DNA of 64,000 nt from Tenodera sinensis (GCA_030765045.1 CM060963.1:121470735-121534734); one strand, 5' to 3'. Counted from the first letter of the stretch, positions 1 to 10,592 are shown. The notes: generated by a model from the sequence alone, not told the origin. Numbers and translations are program-made.

Positions 1-128
1 ACCCCAGCGTCTCATTTCAAATCGTAAGCAATCTGAAAGGGCTTCTACGCCATATTTGGTGATGCCATATGTGGATCTATTTGCATTACAACACCGACCA
101 AGACCACTAGCAATGTTCACAATACGGC
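1..128 (-). CDS. SDR9C dehydrogenase, fifth coding exon (active site), runs off the window
   Basis: Exon beginning at a TTACAG acceptor (phase 1) and continuing beyond the left edge. It encodes GRIVNIASGLGR, with catalytic Ser at about residue 203 in NIAS, and STYGITKYGVEAL, with the YxxxK pair at Tyr216 and Lys220. It then reads SDCLRFEMRRWG. The Asn-Ser-Tyr-Lys set is complete, so an active oxidoreductase is expected. The GVEALSDCLRFEM segment matches the pattern of BDH1 and retinol or 17-beta-hydroxysteroid dehydrogenases. The substrate cannot be told from sequence. The substrate-binding C-terminal part lies outside the window. Confidence 0.93.
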
Positions 129-1426
129 CTGTAACAAGAAAAGCATATTTTTTAGCTTATTTTTATGCTGATGGAATATAATTTCTGACAACTGAGAATA
201 CTTCTCACACACAACCTAAGATTTTAATGAGTGACCAAAGCTGTTTTATGTGCACAGGATGATTAAAAAAGGTGTCTGATATTGCCACTAGAGTTGGGAT
301 TGGTCAAAACTAGAATAAATGCTCCTATAAACATTTGTCCAAAAACAAATGCATGTTGAGGTATGAGCCATTTTATTTCTGTTTAGTATTTACATCAGAC
401 AATGGAACTTCTCCTACAAGTGAACTCTAGTGAACACTATACTATCACAAATGTTTAACAGAACAATTGTAGGGTAAACATCCATAAACACCAAACAGGA
501 GTTCTGATGATTTCTGTCATTTTGTGTGCATGTTATGTCCTCCAAAAGCACCAGTAACTCATCATGCAGGAATCAATGATATACAGCACCTGTTAACTGT
601 TTAGTAAAATCCATGGTGCTAGGAGTCTGTCAGTCACAATTCCTGCCCACACATTGAGACTAAAGTGATCTCAATGAAGTGAAGCTGCAGATAATGGTGG
701 CAGTGAGGTTGAATGTTTGAATATTGGTAACTGTAACTGTAATTTCTGTCTATTGCTGTTCATAATTATATGATACAAATGCAGATATAGGTCCAGGGCT
801 TAACATCCAAAGCACAATCAACAAAGCAAGAAAGGAGGATGTTGACACACTTTGACAGAAGTGGGAATGAGCTGTAGTTTTATGTGAGGGTTTACAAAGT
901 GAAGAATAAATGAATATGGAGAGTAAATATAGTCATACAACAAAATACAAACTAGAATTATGTAATTAATTATATTGTAAATTATGAGTATGACAGGGAA
1001 GGAGTCAGGGCTGAACACCTGTGTACAGCTTAGCATGAATGAAGTACCATTATACCAGTTTATTTTTGTATTTAACCAACTCAAACCATAATTTTAAGTA
1101 CTAAATGCTTGAGGCACATGTAACATTGGCACTGCAAACTCCTGTAAATAGTAAAAGAAGAAGCCATGTTAGCAACCTGGAAAAAACAATTGTGGAAACT
1201 ACAGCTGTTTATATTTGATAAACCTGAAAGTAAATTTGAAATTATGTGATTTAAAGTCTGATTATTGGGATGACTGAAAAGAGATTTTATAAGCAAGGGT
1301 GTTTGAAATGATGCATTTATTAAATGTGTGGGCATGTGAATATTAGATTCAGTTGACAATGCTGAACTAGATTTTTGGTCTGTAAACGTTTTTTTACTGT
1401 TTTGAAGTTGGGAGGACCTCCCCTAA
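129..1426. other. Intron sequence, nothing recognised
   Basis: Left part of the fourth intron of the SDR gene. It is AT-rich with no reading frame, tandem repeat or transposon terminus that I can defend. The non-LTR element to the right begins abruptly near 1427. Confidence 0.5.
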
Positions 1427-2306
1427 AAACAGCATCAGAGATAAAAAATTATAGACCAATAGCTCTTACTAGCATAATAGCAAAAGTGATGGAAAGAATG
1501 GTGTCAAATAGGTTAAATTGGTTTCTAGAATCACAAAATTTAATATCCCCATGTCAAGCTGGATTCAGAGAGTTCCACTCTACAAATGAACAAGTCTTAC
1601 TTCTCAGTCAAGAAATCAAAGACTCCTTCAATAGAAAAGAAGATAATTTATCAGTTTTTATTGATTTCCAAAGTGCATATGATTCTATATGCAGAACAAA
1701 ACTACTAAAGAAAGTAAAAAAAATAGGGATACAAGGTCCAATGTTTTCATGACTATGTCATTTCCTAACACAACACTTTATTGCAATCAGATATGGAAGA
1801 AATATATCTAAATACAAACAAGTACACCGTGGCTTACCACAAGGCGCAGTGCTCAGCACAACAATTTTTAATATATTTATTAACAATCTGCCACAACAAA
1901 TACAAGAATCAGGTGTGAAATGTGCACTATTTGCTGATGACTTAGTAATGTGGACTTCAAAACCAAAAAGCAAAAGTACAGAACTAGAAAAAAATCTTGC
2001 AACAATCCTTATCCAACTTACAAAGGTGGACCAAAGAAAATTTAATGACTGTTAATACAACAAAATCAAACTACCAAATCTTTTCACTAAGAAAAAAACC
2101 ACTAAAAATAAAACTAAATTTTGAGGGTCAACAATTACCAGAAACTAAGAAAGCAAAGTATTTAGGAGTTACATTTGATACCAAACTTACATGGACCAAA
2201 CAAATAGAAAATGTAATACAAAGAGCAGAGAGGCGCCTTTCACTGTTAAAACGACTAACAGGAATGAAGTGAGGATGTTCCAGAGCAACTCTTAACACAA
2301 CATACA

Positions 2307-2310
<4 letters not shown>
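1427..2310 (+). pseudogene. I-group non-LTR retrotransposon, reverse transcriptase fragment (copy 1, left part)
   Basis: 5'-truncated reverse transcriptase. It is nearly identical to 55797-56603, where the same family continues upstream. Recognisable motifs are NYRPIALTSIIAKVMER, FIDFQSAYDSI, the HRGLPQGAVLS block and the catalytic ALFADDLVMW near 1930. It is broken by a TGA where copy 2 has Trp (about 1750) and by an indel near 1990 that shifts the frame. The element is interrupted at the TA repeat by an LTR element and resumes at 4801 with RNase H. The RNase H domain places it in the I-related group rather than Jockey. It is a dead copy inside an SDR intron. Confidence 0.9.

Positions 2311-2364
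<54 letters not shown>
2308..2364. repeat. (TA)n microsatellite, target of an LTR element
   Basis: About 28 TA units. The equivalent place in copy 2 (59934-59942) has only a few TA units. The LTR element inserted here with an ATAT duplication. Confidence 0.9.
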
Positions 2365-2367
<3 letters not shown>

Positions 2368-2834
2368 GACTTTGGTTGGGTGCGGGTGTGAAGTAAAGTA
2401 GACAGATGTAGTCGAGATAAAGAAACACTTTTATTTCCGTAAACAGTAACTTTGTACACTCATTGCAACAGCAAGAAAGTCTTTTCCGATTCTCCAACAG
2501 CACGGCTCCGAACTCGTAACACAAAGAACTGACTCTTCTCCGTCGGCACGACTCCTCAACCTTCACATACGTCTGACTGCCTCTTCTCACACTTTACCGC
2601 TATTTATATCTCCCAGGCACTATTCTGGAAGCTTCAGGAACGTTCACTTATTGTGGTGAGATACAAAGTAGAAGATTCCAGTAGCCTCTATCGTTTTTTC
2701 TCTCTTTCGGCAAGCGCCCCAACAATGCGGTCATTCTCTATCTCTTTCCTTCGGCTCCTTTGCGGTAGTGCCGACAATAATGCGATGGGTGACACTGCTG
2801 TTGTCGGTAATTAGATGCGGCGGGCGCGGTGACA
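2365..2834 (-). repeat. 3' LTR of the deleted gypsy-like element
   Basis: 470-bp copy matching 4339-4800 almost base for base, with a few differences and small indels such as GGTTGGGTGCGGG versus GTATGGG near one end. It is the 3' LTR because the gag-like reading frame is on the minus strand. Confidence 0.9.
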
Positions 2835-3540
2835 CTGCTCCCTCCTCAGAGCTGGTCGTCCCGACCAGCACTATCACTGCGGCATCTCCCTTGCGCCCCG
2901 GTGGACTATCCCATCGAACCTCTTCTCCAGGAGGCACGATCCTAGGTGTCGCTGTTGGATAGTGTCCCTTGGTCTGGGTAGGACGACGTATGCCATCCTG
3001 CTTCGAAACTCTGCAACAGTACCGCCGGTCTTGACGGTCCCTCGTCCAGTTGCCCTTCTTCCTGGTGTGTTGACGGGTTATCCTGCGCACTTGGAAACGG
3101 CTCACTGGGTACCATGTCCGCCGACCTCTCTGGCGCACCTTCGCAGCCACCTTGCTTCCGATGGGTCCGGCAACAAACTCCGCCACATCCGCGCGAGTCG
3201 CGTCCACCGCTGCACTCGTGTTCACTCGTGCTCGGCACGGCCTCTCCTGTATCCTGCCGTCCACGATGATGTCCACCATTCTTCCGTTCACGGCACTATG
3301 CGTCAGGTGATTGGATGGCTCCGACGGTCCCCCCATGTCCCACGCCAAGTCGGTTCTCGCGTGTTGCTCGTTTGCTTGTGCGCTTCCCTGCTGATCGTCC
3401 TCCACGTCATATCCTGGTTGGTTACGTACCCGACACACTCCTCCAGAGGATCCTCGACGACGTCCCTGAACTGCCCCTTTGTCTTCCCCGAGACGTACAC
3501 TTTCGTTATCTGCAACGGGCGCAACTGTCGCCTCGGCCAC
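2835..3540 (-). pseudogene. Protease-like remnant of the LTR element
   Basis: A minus-strand frame from about 3540 continues the repeat VAEATVAPV and then passes through a basic stretch. It reaches NGRMVDIIVDGRIQERPCRA and VNTSAAVDATRADVAEFV. The last part looks like a decayed retropepsin flap and active site, where DTGA would be expected and VNTSAA is seen, so it should be inactive. It lies directly after gag-type coiled coil, which implies a deletion that removed the capsid and nucleocapsid region. The frame then runs on into the LTR without meaning. Confidence 0.5.
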
Positions 3541-4259
3541 TAGGTACTCCCCGGGTCCGCGCTATTCCGTCTGCCCCTGGCATCCAGTACTTTGACGTTC
3601 TCGTCAACTCTTACTACCAGGGCGCCAAGACGTTCCCCGTCGTCCTCCACGACGTCCACATGCTGGCAGAGGTCTTCCACCTTTTCGCCGAGTTCTTCCA
3701 CGCCTTCCGTCACGCCAATCAGTTCGCCGAGTTGTTCCACGTCTTCCGCCATGCCAATCAGTTCGCCGAGTTGTTCCACGTCTTCCGTCACGCCAATCAG
3801 TTCGCCGAGTTGTTCCACGTCTTCCGTCACGCCAATCAGTTCGCCGAGTTGTTCCACGTCTTCCCTCACATCATCTGAAACGGGCGCAACTGTCGCCTCG
3901 GCCACTAGGTGCTCCCTCCCCGGCTCCGCGCTATTCCGTCTGCCCCTGGCATCCAGTATTTTGACGCTCTCATCAACTCTTACTACCAGGGCGCCAAGAC
4001 GTTCCCCGTCGTCCTCCACGACGTCCACGTGCTGGCAGAGGTCTACCACCTTTTCGCCGAGTTCTTCCACGTCTTCCGTCACGCCAATCAGTTCGCCATC
4101 AATTTTCGCCGATAGCTCCGTCTTCATCTCTTTCAGCTCGGCAGCGAGGTTGTTGTTTGACGTTTCCATTTTGGCAGCGAGGTTGTCGTTTGCCGTCTTC
4201 ATTTCGGCGAATAATTCTTTCATCATTGCCATCATCCTGGTTTCCGAATCTCCCTCCAT
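3541..4259 (-). pseudogene. Gag-like coiled-coil protein of the deleted LTR element
   Basis: A 239-codon frame starting MEGDSETRMMAMMKELFAEM. It is rich in heptad-like Leu/Glu/Lys segments and has no recognisable CCHC knuckle. The block ELIGVTEDVEQLG is repeated about four times in tandem (48-bp DNA period, about 3700-3870). A longer segment (EELGEKV through LDARGRRNSA and VAEATVAPV) occurs twice, at about 3540-3650 and 3890-4090. The second occurrence has lost four bases, ending the frame at 3540. It is probably the N-terminal part of Gag, an assembly-type coiled coil. Confidence 0.6.
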
Positions 4260-4316
4260 CTTGGTTCTAACGTTGCAACTTCTAACGACGATGTAACGAA
4301 ACTAGAAGCAATTCGA

Positions 4317-4337
4317 CGAATCCCACTTCTGACACCA
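4317..4337 (-). promoter_or_regulatory. Primer-binding site, tRNA-Leu type
   Basis: On the minus strand, one base after the 5' LTR, the sequence reads TGGTGTCAGAAGTGGGATTC. This is complementary to the 3' end of animal tRNA-Leu (CCCACTTCTGACA plus CCA). It fixes the element's orientation. Confidence 0.8.
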
Positions 4338-4338
4338 G

Positions 4339-4800
4339 TGTGACTTTGTATGGGTGTGAAGTAAAGTAGACAGATGTAGTCGAGATAAAGAAACACTTCT
4401 ATTTCCGTAAACAGTAACTTTGTACACTCATTGCAACAGCAAGAAAGTCTTTTCCGATTCTCCAACAGCACGGCTCCGAACTCGTAACACAAAGAACTGA
4501 CTCTTCTCCGTCGGCACGACTCCTCAACCTTCACATACGTCTGACTGCCTCTTCTCACACTTTACCGCTATTTATATCTCCCAGGCACTATTCTGGAAGC
4601 TTCAGGAACGTTCACTTATTGCGGTGAGATACAAAGTAGAAGATTCCAGTAGCCTCTATCCTTTTCTCTCTTTCGGCAAGCGCCCCAACAATGCGGTCAT
4701 TCTCTATCTCTTTCCTTCGGCTCCTTTGCGGTAGTGCCGACAATAATGCGATGGGTGACTCTGCTGTTGTCAGCAATTAGATGCGGCGGGCGCGGTGACA
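4339..4800 (-). repeat. 5' LTR of the deleted gypsy-like element
   Basis: 462-bp partner of 2365-2834. It carries TGTCAC at the outer end (4800) and GTCACA at the inner end, next to the primer-binding site. Confidence 0.9.
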
Positions 4801-5996
4801 ATATATTACTGCAGCGAAATTCTTGTAACAGCAAACACAAAAAAAAATTCAAATCTTTCAAAACCAAAGTCTGAGATTAATTACAGGTGCTATCAAAACT
4901 ACACCAATAGCAGCTATGGAAATACTAACCAACCAATACCCCATTGAATATGAAATAGAAAAAGTGGCTCTTATTCAACACGAAAAGTTGATCAGACTCC
5001 CATTCAATACATGGCACAAGAGAAATTTTACACATACACTAAAGACTCAGGAGAGATTTCTTTCCAAAATTCAAGACATCAAGAAGAATGTACACCTTTC
5101 TAATTCAAAGGAAAACTTTATATCTAAAGTGAATCCGACACATACATTAGACATGACATATTATTTACTCCTGACAGAAGAAGTTAAGAAAAGTGATACT
5201 CCAACTAGTGTTCTAAAATTATTGGCATTAGAGACAATCCATACTAGATTTCCAGAACATGAGTGGCTCCATATTTATACTGATGGATCATTGATATCAA
5301 ACCAAGATGGAGCAGGTGCTGGAGTCACATGTCACCTCTTTTCCTATTACAAATCTTTAAGTTATGGAACTACAAACTTTGATGGAGAAATTGAAGCAAT
5401 TCGAAATGCCCTACAAAATCTTTTGTACAGAATTTCACATTTTCAGCAAGCAGTTATTCTCTCAGATTCCAGGGCAGCAATTATAGCAATTACTTCCAAG
5501 TTGTCACCAAAAAACCAAACAACTATAGAATGTTGGAAAATGCTTACCCATCTAACAGCACTTCAAAAACACCTAGTCTTCCAATGGATATCAGCTCACT
5601 GTGGACTGAGTGGTAATGAGAAAGCTGATTTTCTTGCAAAAAAGGGTACCAGCGGAGTACAAAAATCTATAGTTAATCTACCATTTTATGCAGCTAAAAG
5701 ATTAGTCAACTCTGAATTCAAAAAAATTATTGCAAAGTATTACTATGAAAAATCAAAGAATAAAAGATGGGAACTGCCAAACATTCAAACAGTAATTCCT
5801 GAGTATCCTAGAAATTTAGAATTGGGATATATGCTTCACCACTCTGTCCTCTATGTGATCTGCAAGAGGAAATGGATCGAGACCACCTTCAAATATACCC
5901 GGCCACTTCTAGTGCCCCATCCATCAGTGAAAAATATTGGAGAGCAAGAGGATTAATGACTTCATTGTCAGAAATCCAGCATTAGCTAACAACAAC
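4801..5996 (+). pseudogene. I-group non-LTR retrotransposon, RNase H and C-terminal part (copy 1, right part)
   Basis: Continuation of the element at 1427-2310 after the LTR insertion. A 346-codon frame (4916-5956) holds RNase H with IYTDGSL, DGEIEAI, ILSDSRAA and AHCGLSGNEKAD, which supply the acidic catalytic residues and the late His. Near 5835 a frameshift occurs. In the next frame, CPLCDLQEEMDRDHL followed by EKYWRARGLMTS gives the C-terminal CCHC-like motif and tail, ending at the TAG at 5984. A short AAC repeat (about 5985-5996) marks the 3' end, as in the related family at 56.6 kb. Confidence 0.88.
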
Positions 5997-6054
5997 ATTT
6001 AATATAATAAAAAATTTGAGTTTACTTTTACAGTTCAATTGTTTTAGTCCATAG

Positions 6055-6179
6055 TTGCACTGGCCATGTTTCACCCTCCAGTACTGTACCCCACTCATGA
6101 TGCCTGTAGTGGGCAGAGGTGGGGGACACAGCAGCTGGGTGGCAAGCCTTGGTCCTTCATGGAGTGTTGTGCTGGGGTT
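6055..6179. mobile_element. Short 125-bp insertion with 13-bp target duplication
   Basis: The 13-mer TTTTAGTCCATAG occurs at 6042-6054 and again at 6180-6192, bracketing 125 bp of GC-richer sequence. The insert has the phrase GGTCCTTCATGGAGTGTTGTG near its right end. No box A/B is evident. It looks like a truncated SINE-type insertion. Confidence 0.65.
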
Positions 6180-6197
6180 TTTTAGTCCATAGCTGAA

Positions 6198-8147
6198 TCT
6201 TATATATTTAAATGAGCAATTCTTGTATATATATGTTCAGCATACCTTGGAAACGGGTCTAACGGTTTCGATCAAATTTTGTATTCAGATAGGATTTTGC
6301 TTTTTAAGTTCATCTATATAGGTGTAATTCCAAAACAAAAATGTGATTTTACATAAAAAATAACATTTTTTATTCCCGCTTCTACAGTGCAATTCTTGTA
6401 TATAGGTATACTCCCGGTATTTCAGAAATGGCTCTAAAGATATGGCTAAATTTTTTAATACATGTGTATTATATTCACAGTGTTTTCTCTACTCACTTTT
6501 AGGTAACACATTCACATCTCTTTTCTGTACACACTCTTCTATAAACAATTTTCCAAAAAAACGTGATTTTACACACAAAAAAAACCATTTTTATCCACAG
6601 TTTTAAAATAAGTCATACCATTTTCTGTATGTTTGAAACAGAAGTACTATTACATTCACACTGTTTTCTCCTCGCACTTTTAGGTAACACATTCGCATCT
6701 CTTTCTCTACTCACTCTTCTACAAATAAGTCATACAATTTTCTGTATGTTTGAAATAGAGATGCTGCATATTACATTCACAGTGGTTTCTCGACTTATGT
6801 ACTTTTAGTTAACACATTCACATGTCTTTCTCTACTCACTCTTCTATAAACAATTTTCCATAAAAAACATGATTTTACACCAAAAATCATTTTTGTCCCC
6901 ACTTTTAAAATAAGTCATACCATGTTCTGTATGTTTGAAATAGAAATGCTATTACATTCACACTGCTTTCTCCTCTCACTTTAAGGTAATACATTCACAA
7001 CTCTTTCTCTACTCACTCTTCTACAAAGAAGTCATACAATCTTCCGTATGTCTGAAATAGAAATGCTACATATTATATCCATACTGTTTTCTCTACACAC
7101 TTTTAGGTAACACATTCACATCTCTTTCTACTCACTCTTCTACAAATAAGTCATACAATTTTGTGCATGTTTGAAATAGAAATGCTATGTATTACATTCA
7201 CACTGTTTCCTCTACTTACTTTCGGGTAACGCATTCATAACTGTTTCTCTACTCACTCTTCTAGAAATAAGTCATACAATTTTCGGTATGTTTGAAATAG
7301 AAATGCTGCAAATTACACTCACAGTGTTTTCTCTACACACTTTTAGGTAACACGTTTACATCTCTCTCTCTGCTCACTCTTCTACAAATAAGTCATACCA
7401 TTTTCGGCATGTTTGAAATAGAAATGCTGCACATTACATTCACAGTGGTTTCTCTACTTAACTACTTTTAGGTAACACATTCACAACTCTTTCTCTACTC
7501 ACTCTTCTATAAACAATTTTCCATAAAAACGTGTTTTTACAACAAAAATCATTTTATCACCAGTTTTATAATAAGTCATTCCATTTTCAGTAGTTTGAAA
7601 TAGAAATGCTATCACATTCACACTGTTTTCTCGTCTCACTTTTAGGTAACACATTCACATCTGTTTCTCTACTCACTCGTCTACAAAGAAGTCATACAAT
7701 TTTTTGCATGTTTGAAATAGAAATTCTACGTATTACATTCACACTGTTTTCTCTACTTATCTTTGGGCAACACATTCATAACTGTTTCTCTACTCACTAT
7801 TCTAGAAATAAGTCATACGATTTTCTGTATGTTTGAAATAGAAATGCTGCATATTAGATTCACAGTGTTTACTCACTTTTAGGTAACACATTCATATCTC
7901 TTTCTACTCACTCTTCTACAAATAAGTCATACAATTTTGTGCATGTTTGAAATAGAAATGCTGCATATTACATTCACAGTGTTTTCTCTTCTTAAGTACT
8001 TTTTGACTCTTAACAATTGCGACAAAAATGATTATTTAGTTAACGTTTTTCCTTTCAAGGTTTATCTATCTTCTCCCACAAAAAAATTAAAAGATTTCTC
8101 AAAAACCGAGGCGAAAAACGGCGAGCAAAGCTCGGTCGCCCAGGTAC
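6198..8147. mobile_element. Helitron-like non-autonomous element, copy H1
   Basis: One of four copies of a family that starts A|TC followed by TATATATTTAAAYGAGC and ends with the hairpin CGAGC-AAA-GCTCG and then GTCGCCCAGGTAC before a T. The 5' TC, the A-to-T target and the 3' hairpin are Helitron-like. Inside, about a dozen imperfect units of roughly 115-130 bp carry recurring blocks such as GTAACACATTCACATCTC and TGTTTGAAATAGAAATGC. Small reading frames here (MFEIEMLHITFT and similar) are by-products of the tandem repeat. No Rep/helicase is encoded. Confidence 0.7.
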
Positions 8148-8329
8148 TATAGATAATATGCAAATGCTAGTCCTAGCAATTTCATAACATGTATAACATT
8201 TCATCATCTACTGTATTTTAAATAAATACATAAATAAATAACATCAACAATAACAAAAAACACCAATTTCTCTATGACTCTCTCCTGGCAACATTTTGAA
8301 ATATACCAAGAAATCAGAGTGCACTTCCT

Positions 8330-8412
8330 TCAAAGCTTCAGTTGGTTTGGGTGACTCAGTTAGGAGCTGGCCAGCTGATCCCAAGGTTGCAGGTTCAAAT
8401 TTAACCCAGGCC
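8330..8412 (+). mobile_element. tRNA-like SINE head
   Basis: Contains a box-A-like GTGACTCAGTTAGGAGC followed about 35 bases later by a box-B-like GGTTCAAATTTAACC. This is the pol III promoter spacing of a tRNA-derived SINE. A cloverleaf does not fold well, so it is not a functional tRNA. Confidence 0.5.
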
Positions 8413-8884
8413 TATGGTTTTTTCTTCCTCTCTTCTGACTCTGCAGCCCTTGATGTGCTTTGGCCTGCTGCATAATCCTCCTCCACAAAGCTCTATCTTT
8501 CACTTTACTCTTCCACCTTCTAATTCCAATCTTCTTTAAATCTTCTGTTACATCATCTAACCATCTTCTTTTTGGCCTTCCGTTTTAGCTTCTACATTAC
8601 AAATTCCCCTTCAATATTCTTTTTGGAATTTTACCTTCTGTCATTCTCTCAATGTGTTCTTTGTGTCTTTATAAACCTCATAATGTCTTTCTTATCTGTA
8701 AGTTCTTCTAGCTCATTTTATTCTCCATTGCTCTTTATCCTTTACTGGCCCAAAGATTTTTCTCTGTATTTTTCTTTCAAATCTTCATAGTGTTTCTTCA
8801 TCTGGGTTGTTTAGGGTCCAGGTTTCTGCAGCATAAATTACTGTCAGTCTTATTAATGTTTTGTTGATCTTGTGTTTTGTTCCT
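8413..8884 (-). pseudogene. C-terminal fragment of a non-LTR reverse transcriptase
   Basis: Reading the minus strand in pieces gives TLIRLTVIYAAETWTL, RKIQRKIFGPVKDKEQWRI, and GRPKRRWLDDVTEDL followed by IRRWKSKVKDRALWRRI. This is the familiar thumb and tail of RTE/CR1-like non-LTR elements. Several in-frame stops and shifts interrupt it. It directly abuts a MITE at 8889. Confidence 0.7.
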
Positions 8885-8888
8885 CTAT

Positions 8889-9233
8889 AGGTCGCACATT
8901 AATTTTTGAAGAATTACATTTTTAAATGAAAGGTTGGATGCGAGTTACATACTCACCTTTGTGGGAGCACTGAGATACAGAAGCAGAAATGACAATTAGA
9001 TGCAGTGTACCTTGCACTCATGAAGTACAGCAATTACATAGCAAATTATAACACTTCCAGTCATGTCAGCCACATGTATTACAAAATCAATATCTATAAC
9101 TGTTTACGCTTAATTTGTTTGTATTTTTTCTATATCCAACATTTCTCCTTCATCTTCATCTGAATTGCTGTCATTTTCATTATCTCTTGTAAAAATACTG
9201 GCAAGGTCATTCGTCAAGAACTGATGTGTGACC
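8889..9233. mobile_element. MITE with GGTCGC termini (diverged copy)
   Basis: Left end GGTCGCACATTA and right end TCATTCGTCAAGAACT through GTGTGACC form imperfect inverted repeats. The interior matches the better-kept copy at 31307-31770 through blocks such as AAATGAAAGGTTGGATGCGAG and TCAGCCACATGTATTA. TATA precedes the left end and CATA follows the right. No coding capacity. Confidence 0.7.
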
Positions 9234-9569
9234 CATACTAATTAATCTGTTTTTAATAGTTGTAACTTAGCATAATAAGCTGCATTCCAACTTTGAATTC
9301 TTTCTTTCATGGTCTCATTTAAACTATTATTATACATTATTTATTTAAATTGGAATATCCCTTGAAATGTTTTTCTCCAACCACTAGATTGGTAATTGTT
9401 GTTTTATCTTAAACTTCTGTCATTTTCAGATATTTGGTTTTTTTCTTATTTACTTCTAATCTTATTTGTTTAGATCTTCTTTCAAGTTCCTTATAACTTT
9501 GTTTTCAGTTAATTGAGATGGTTCAAGCCTAACTATCAGCTTAGAAACAAGTAAATCATTGATCAATAC
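9234..9569. other. AT-rich intron sequence, nothing recognised
   Basis: No frame, terminus or tandem repeat that can be supported. Confidence 0.4.
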
Positions 9570-9931
9570 TTAAAAGGACTACATGCATTCAGAGCAATAA
9601 TGTATGTAATAGATAAGTTTAAACCAATCAAAAACAACCAAATTCATGAACACTATACAAGAGGAAACATGGACTATTTTAGGCATAGTGTGAATAAAAG
9701 TGTATCTCTAAAAGATGTATATATTTCTGGAATCACACTTTACAACAAACTACCACAAGACATTAAATCCATAGCTGAAGTTTCTAAACAGCAATTTGAA
9801 GGGAAGTTGAGGATGTATCTGATTAATAAATGTTTATACGACTTGAAGGAAATCTGAGAAACCAGTTTGTAAATATGTAATTGTATTTCTGACATGTCCA
9901 AAATCATATGTATGATAAACTGGATGAAATA

Positions 9932-9957
<26 letters not shown>
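9570..9957 (+). pseudogene. 3' end of a CR1/Jockey-like non-LTR element with ATT tail
   Basis: An 85-codon frame (9600-9857) reads INKCLYDL at its end and contains GITLYNKLPQDIKSIAEVSK and FEGKLRMYL. This is the typical extreme C-terminus of Jockey/CR1-type ORF2 proteins. It is followed by a short 3' UTR and a run of ATT units (9936-9957), so it is a heavily 5'-truncated insertion. Confidence 0.7.
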
Positions 9958-9965
<8 letters not shown>

Positions 9966-10039
9966 ATAAGTTGAATATAATAATAATATAATAAGTTGAA
10001 TTAATATTAACATTATAGTACAATAGGTAGATACAAGCA

Positions 10040-10430
10040 CAATAAAGGTAAGGAAATAAATAATGCATAAGTGCAGGTTTCATATCTTGGTACCTTAATT
10101 AAATCTGATAATAAATTGAGCAATACAATAAGAGAAAGAATTAAGGCAGAGAATGAAACTATTATGCAAATAAAAAGATTTTCTCTAATGTAATAATAAC
10201 CAGAAATATTAAACTCAAAGTTTATAAACCATTAACAAGGTCAGTAGTAACCTATGGGTCTGAGGTTTGCTGTACCTCAAGCACAATGAACGATGTAAAG
10301 GCTTTGCGATCTTACAAGAGAAGAAAACTCAGACAAATGTTTGGACCTGTAAGTTGTGGTGCACAGAATTGGAGAGTGACAAACAATCAGGAAATAAATT
10401 ATTTAATAGAAGTAAATACTATGTGCATTG
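10040..10430 (+). pseudogene. Degenerate C-terminal fragment of a non-LTR reverse transcriptase
   Basis: Pieces in shifting frames give YLGTLIKSDNKLSNTIRERI, then NHxRSVVTYGSEV-like sequence, then FGP and NWRVTNNQEI. These match the RT thumb region of RTE-like elements. Several stops and indels are present. It is a different copy from 8413-8884 and in the opposite orientation. Confidence 0.6.
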
Positions 10431-10439
10431 TATATGATG

Positions 10440-10592
10440 GTGGTATTTTGCTATTTTAAAGCACAGCACAACATTGCTCTCGAAATGGAAAAGGAAGAAT
10501 AAGAAAGTTTACCCATCTCTGGGTTTGAACCTGATTTCTAGGGATCATTAAGTCCACAGTCAGTCAGCATAGCCGTGCGACCAAGCCACACA
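10440..10592 (-). mobile_element. tRNA-derived SINE-like sequence
   Basis: On the minus strand a box-B-like GGTTCAAACCCAGAG follows a weak box A (GTGTGGCTTGGTCGCACGG) by about 45 bases. The cloverleaf is not convincing. Confidence 0.45.

Larger units (their letters stand above)
2365..4800 (-). mobile_element. Internally deleted Ty3/gypsy-like LTR retrotransposon
   Basis: Two near-identical direct repeats (2365-2834 and 4339-4800) bound a 1.5 kb interior. Read on the minus strand, each LTR starts TGTCAC and ends GTCACA. ATAT flanks both sides (2361-2364, 4801-4804), and copy 2 of the host non-LTR element is an empty site at the same position. The interior has a primer-binding site, a gag-like coiled-coil region, a protease-like stretch and a purine-rich tract (GAGGAGGGAGCAG) before the 3' LTR. 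Reverse transcriptase, RNase H and integrase are missing, so it could move only with help from a full element. It is clearly GC-richer than its surroundings. Confidence 0.88.

Noticed and set aside
3592..4296. Ser/Thr-rich 234-codon plus-strand frame and overlapping plus frames at 2962-3878
   Set aside because: Antisense to the gag-like gene in a GC-rich element; the minus frame has the retroelement context (primer site, purine tract).
2365..4800. Horizontal transfer or contamination because of the sharp GC rise
   Set aside because: LTRs, target duplication and the empty site in copy 2 explain the block as a normal retrotransposon insertion; composition alone is not enough.
6563..8152. Small frames MFEIEMLHITF and similar in Helitron-like copies
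   Set aside because: They repeat with the tandem unit, differ in frame between units, and have no conserved start or stop.
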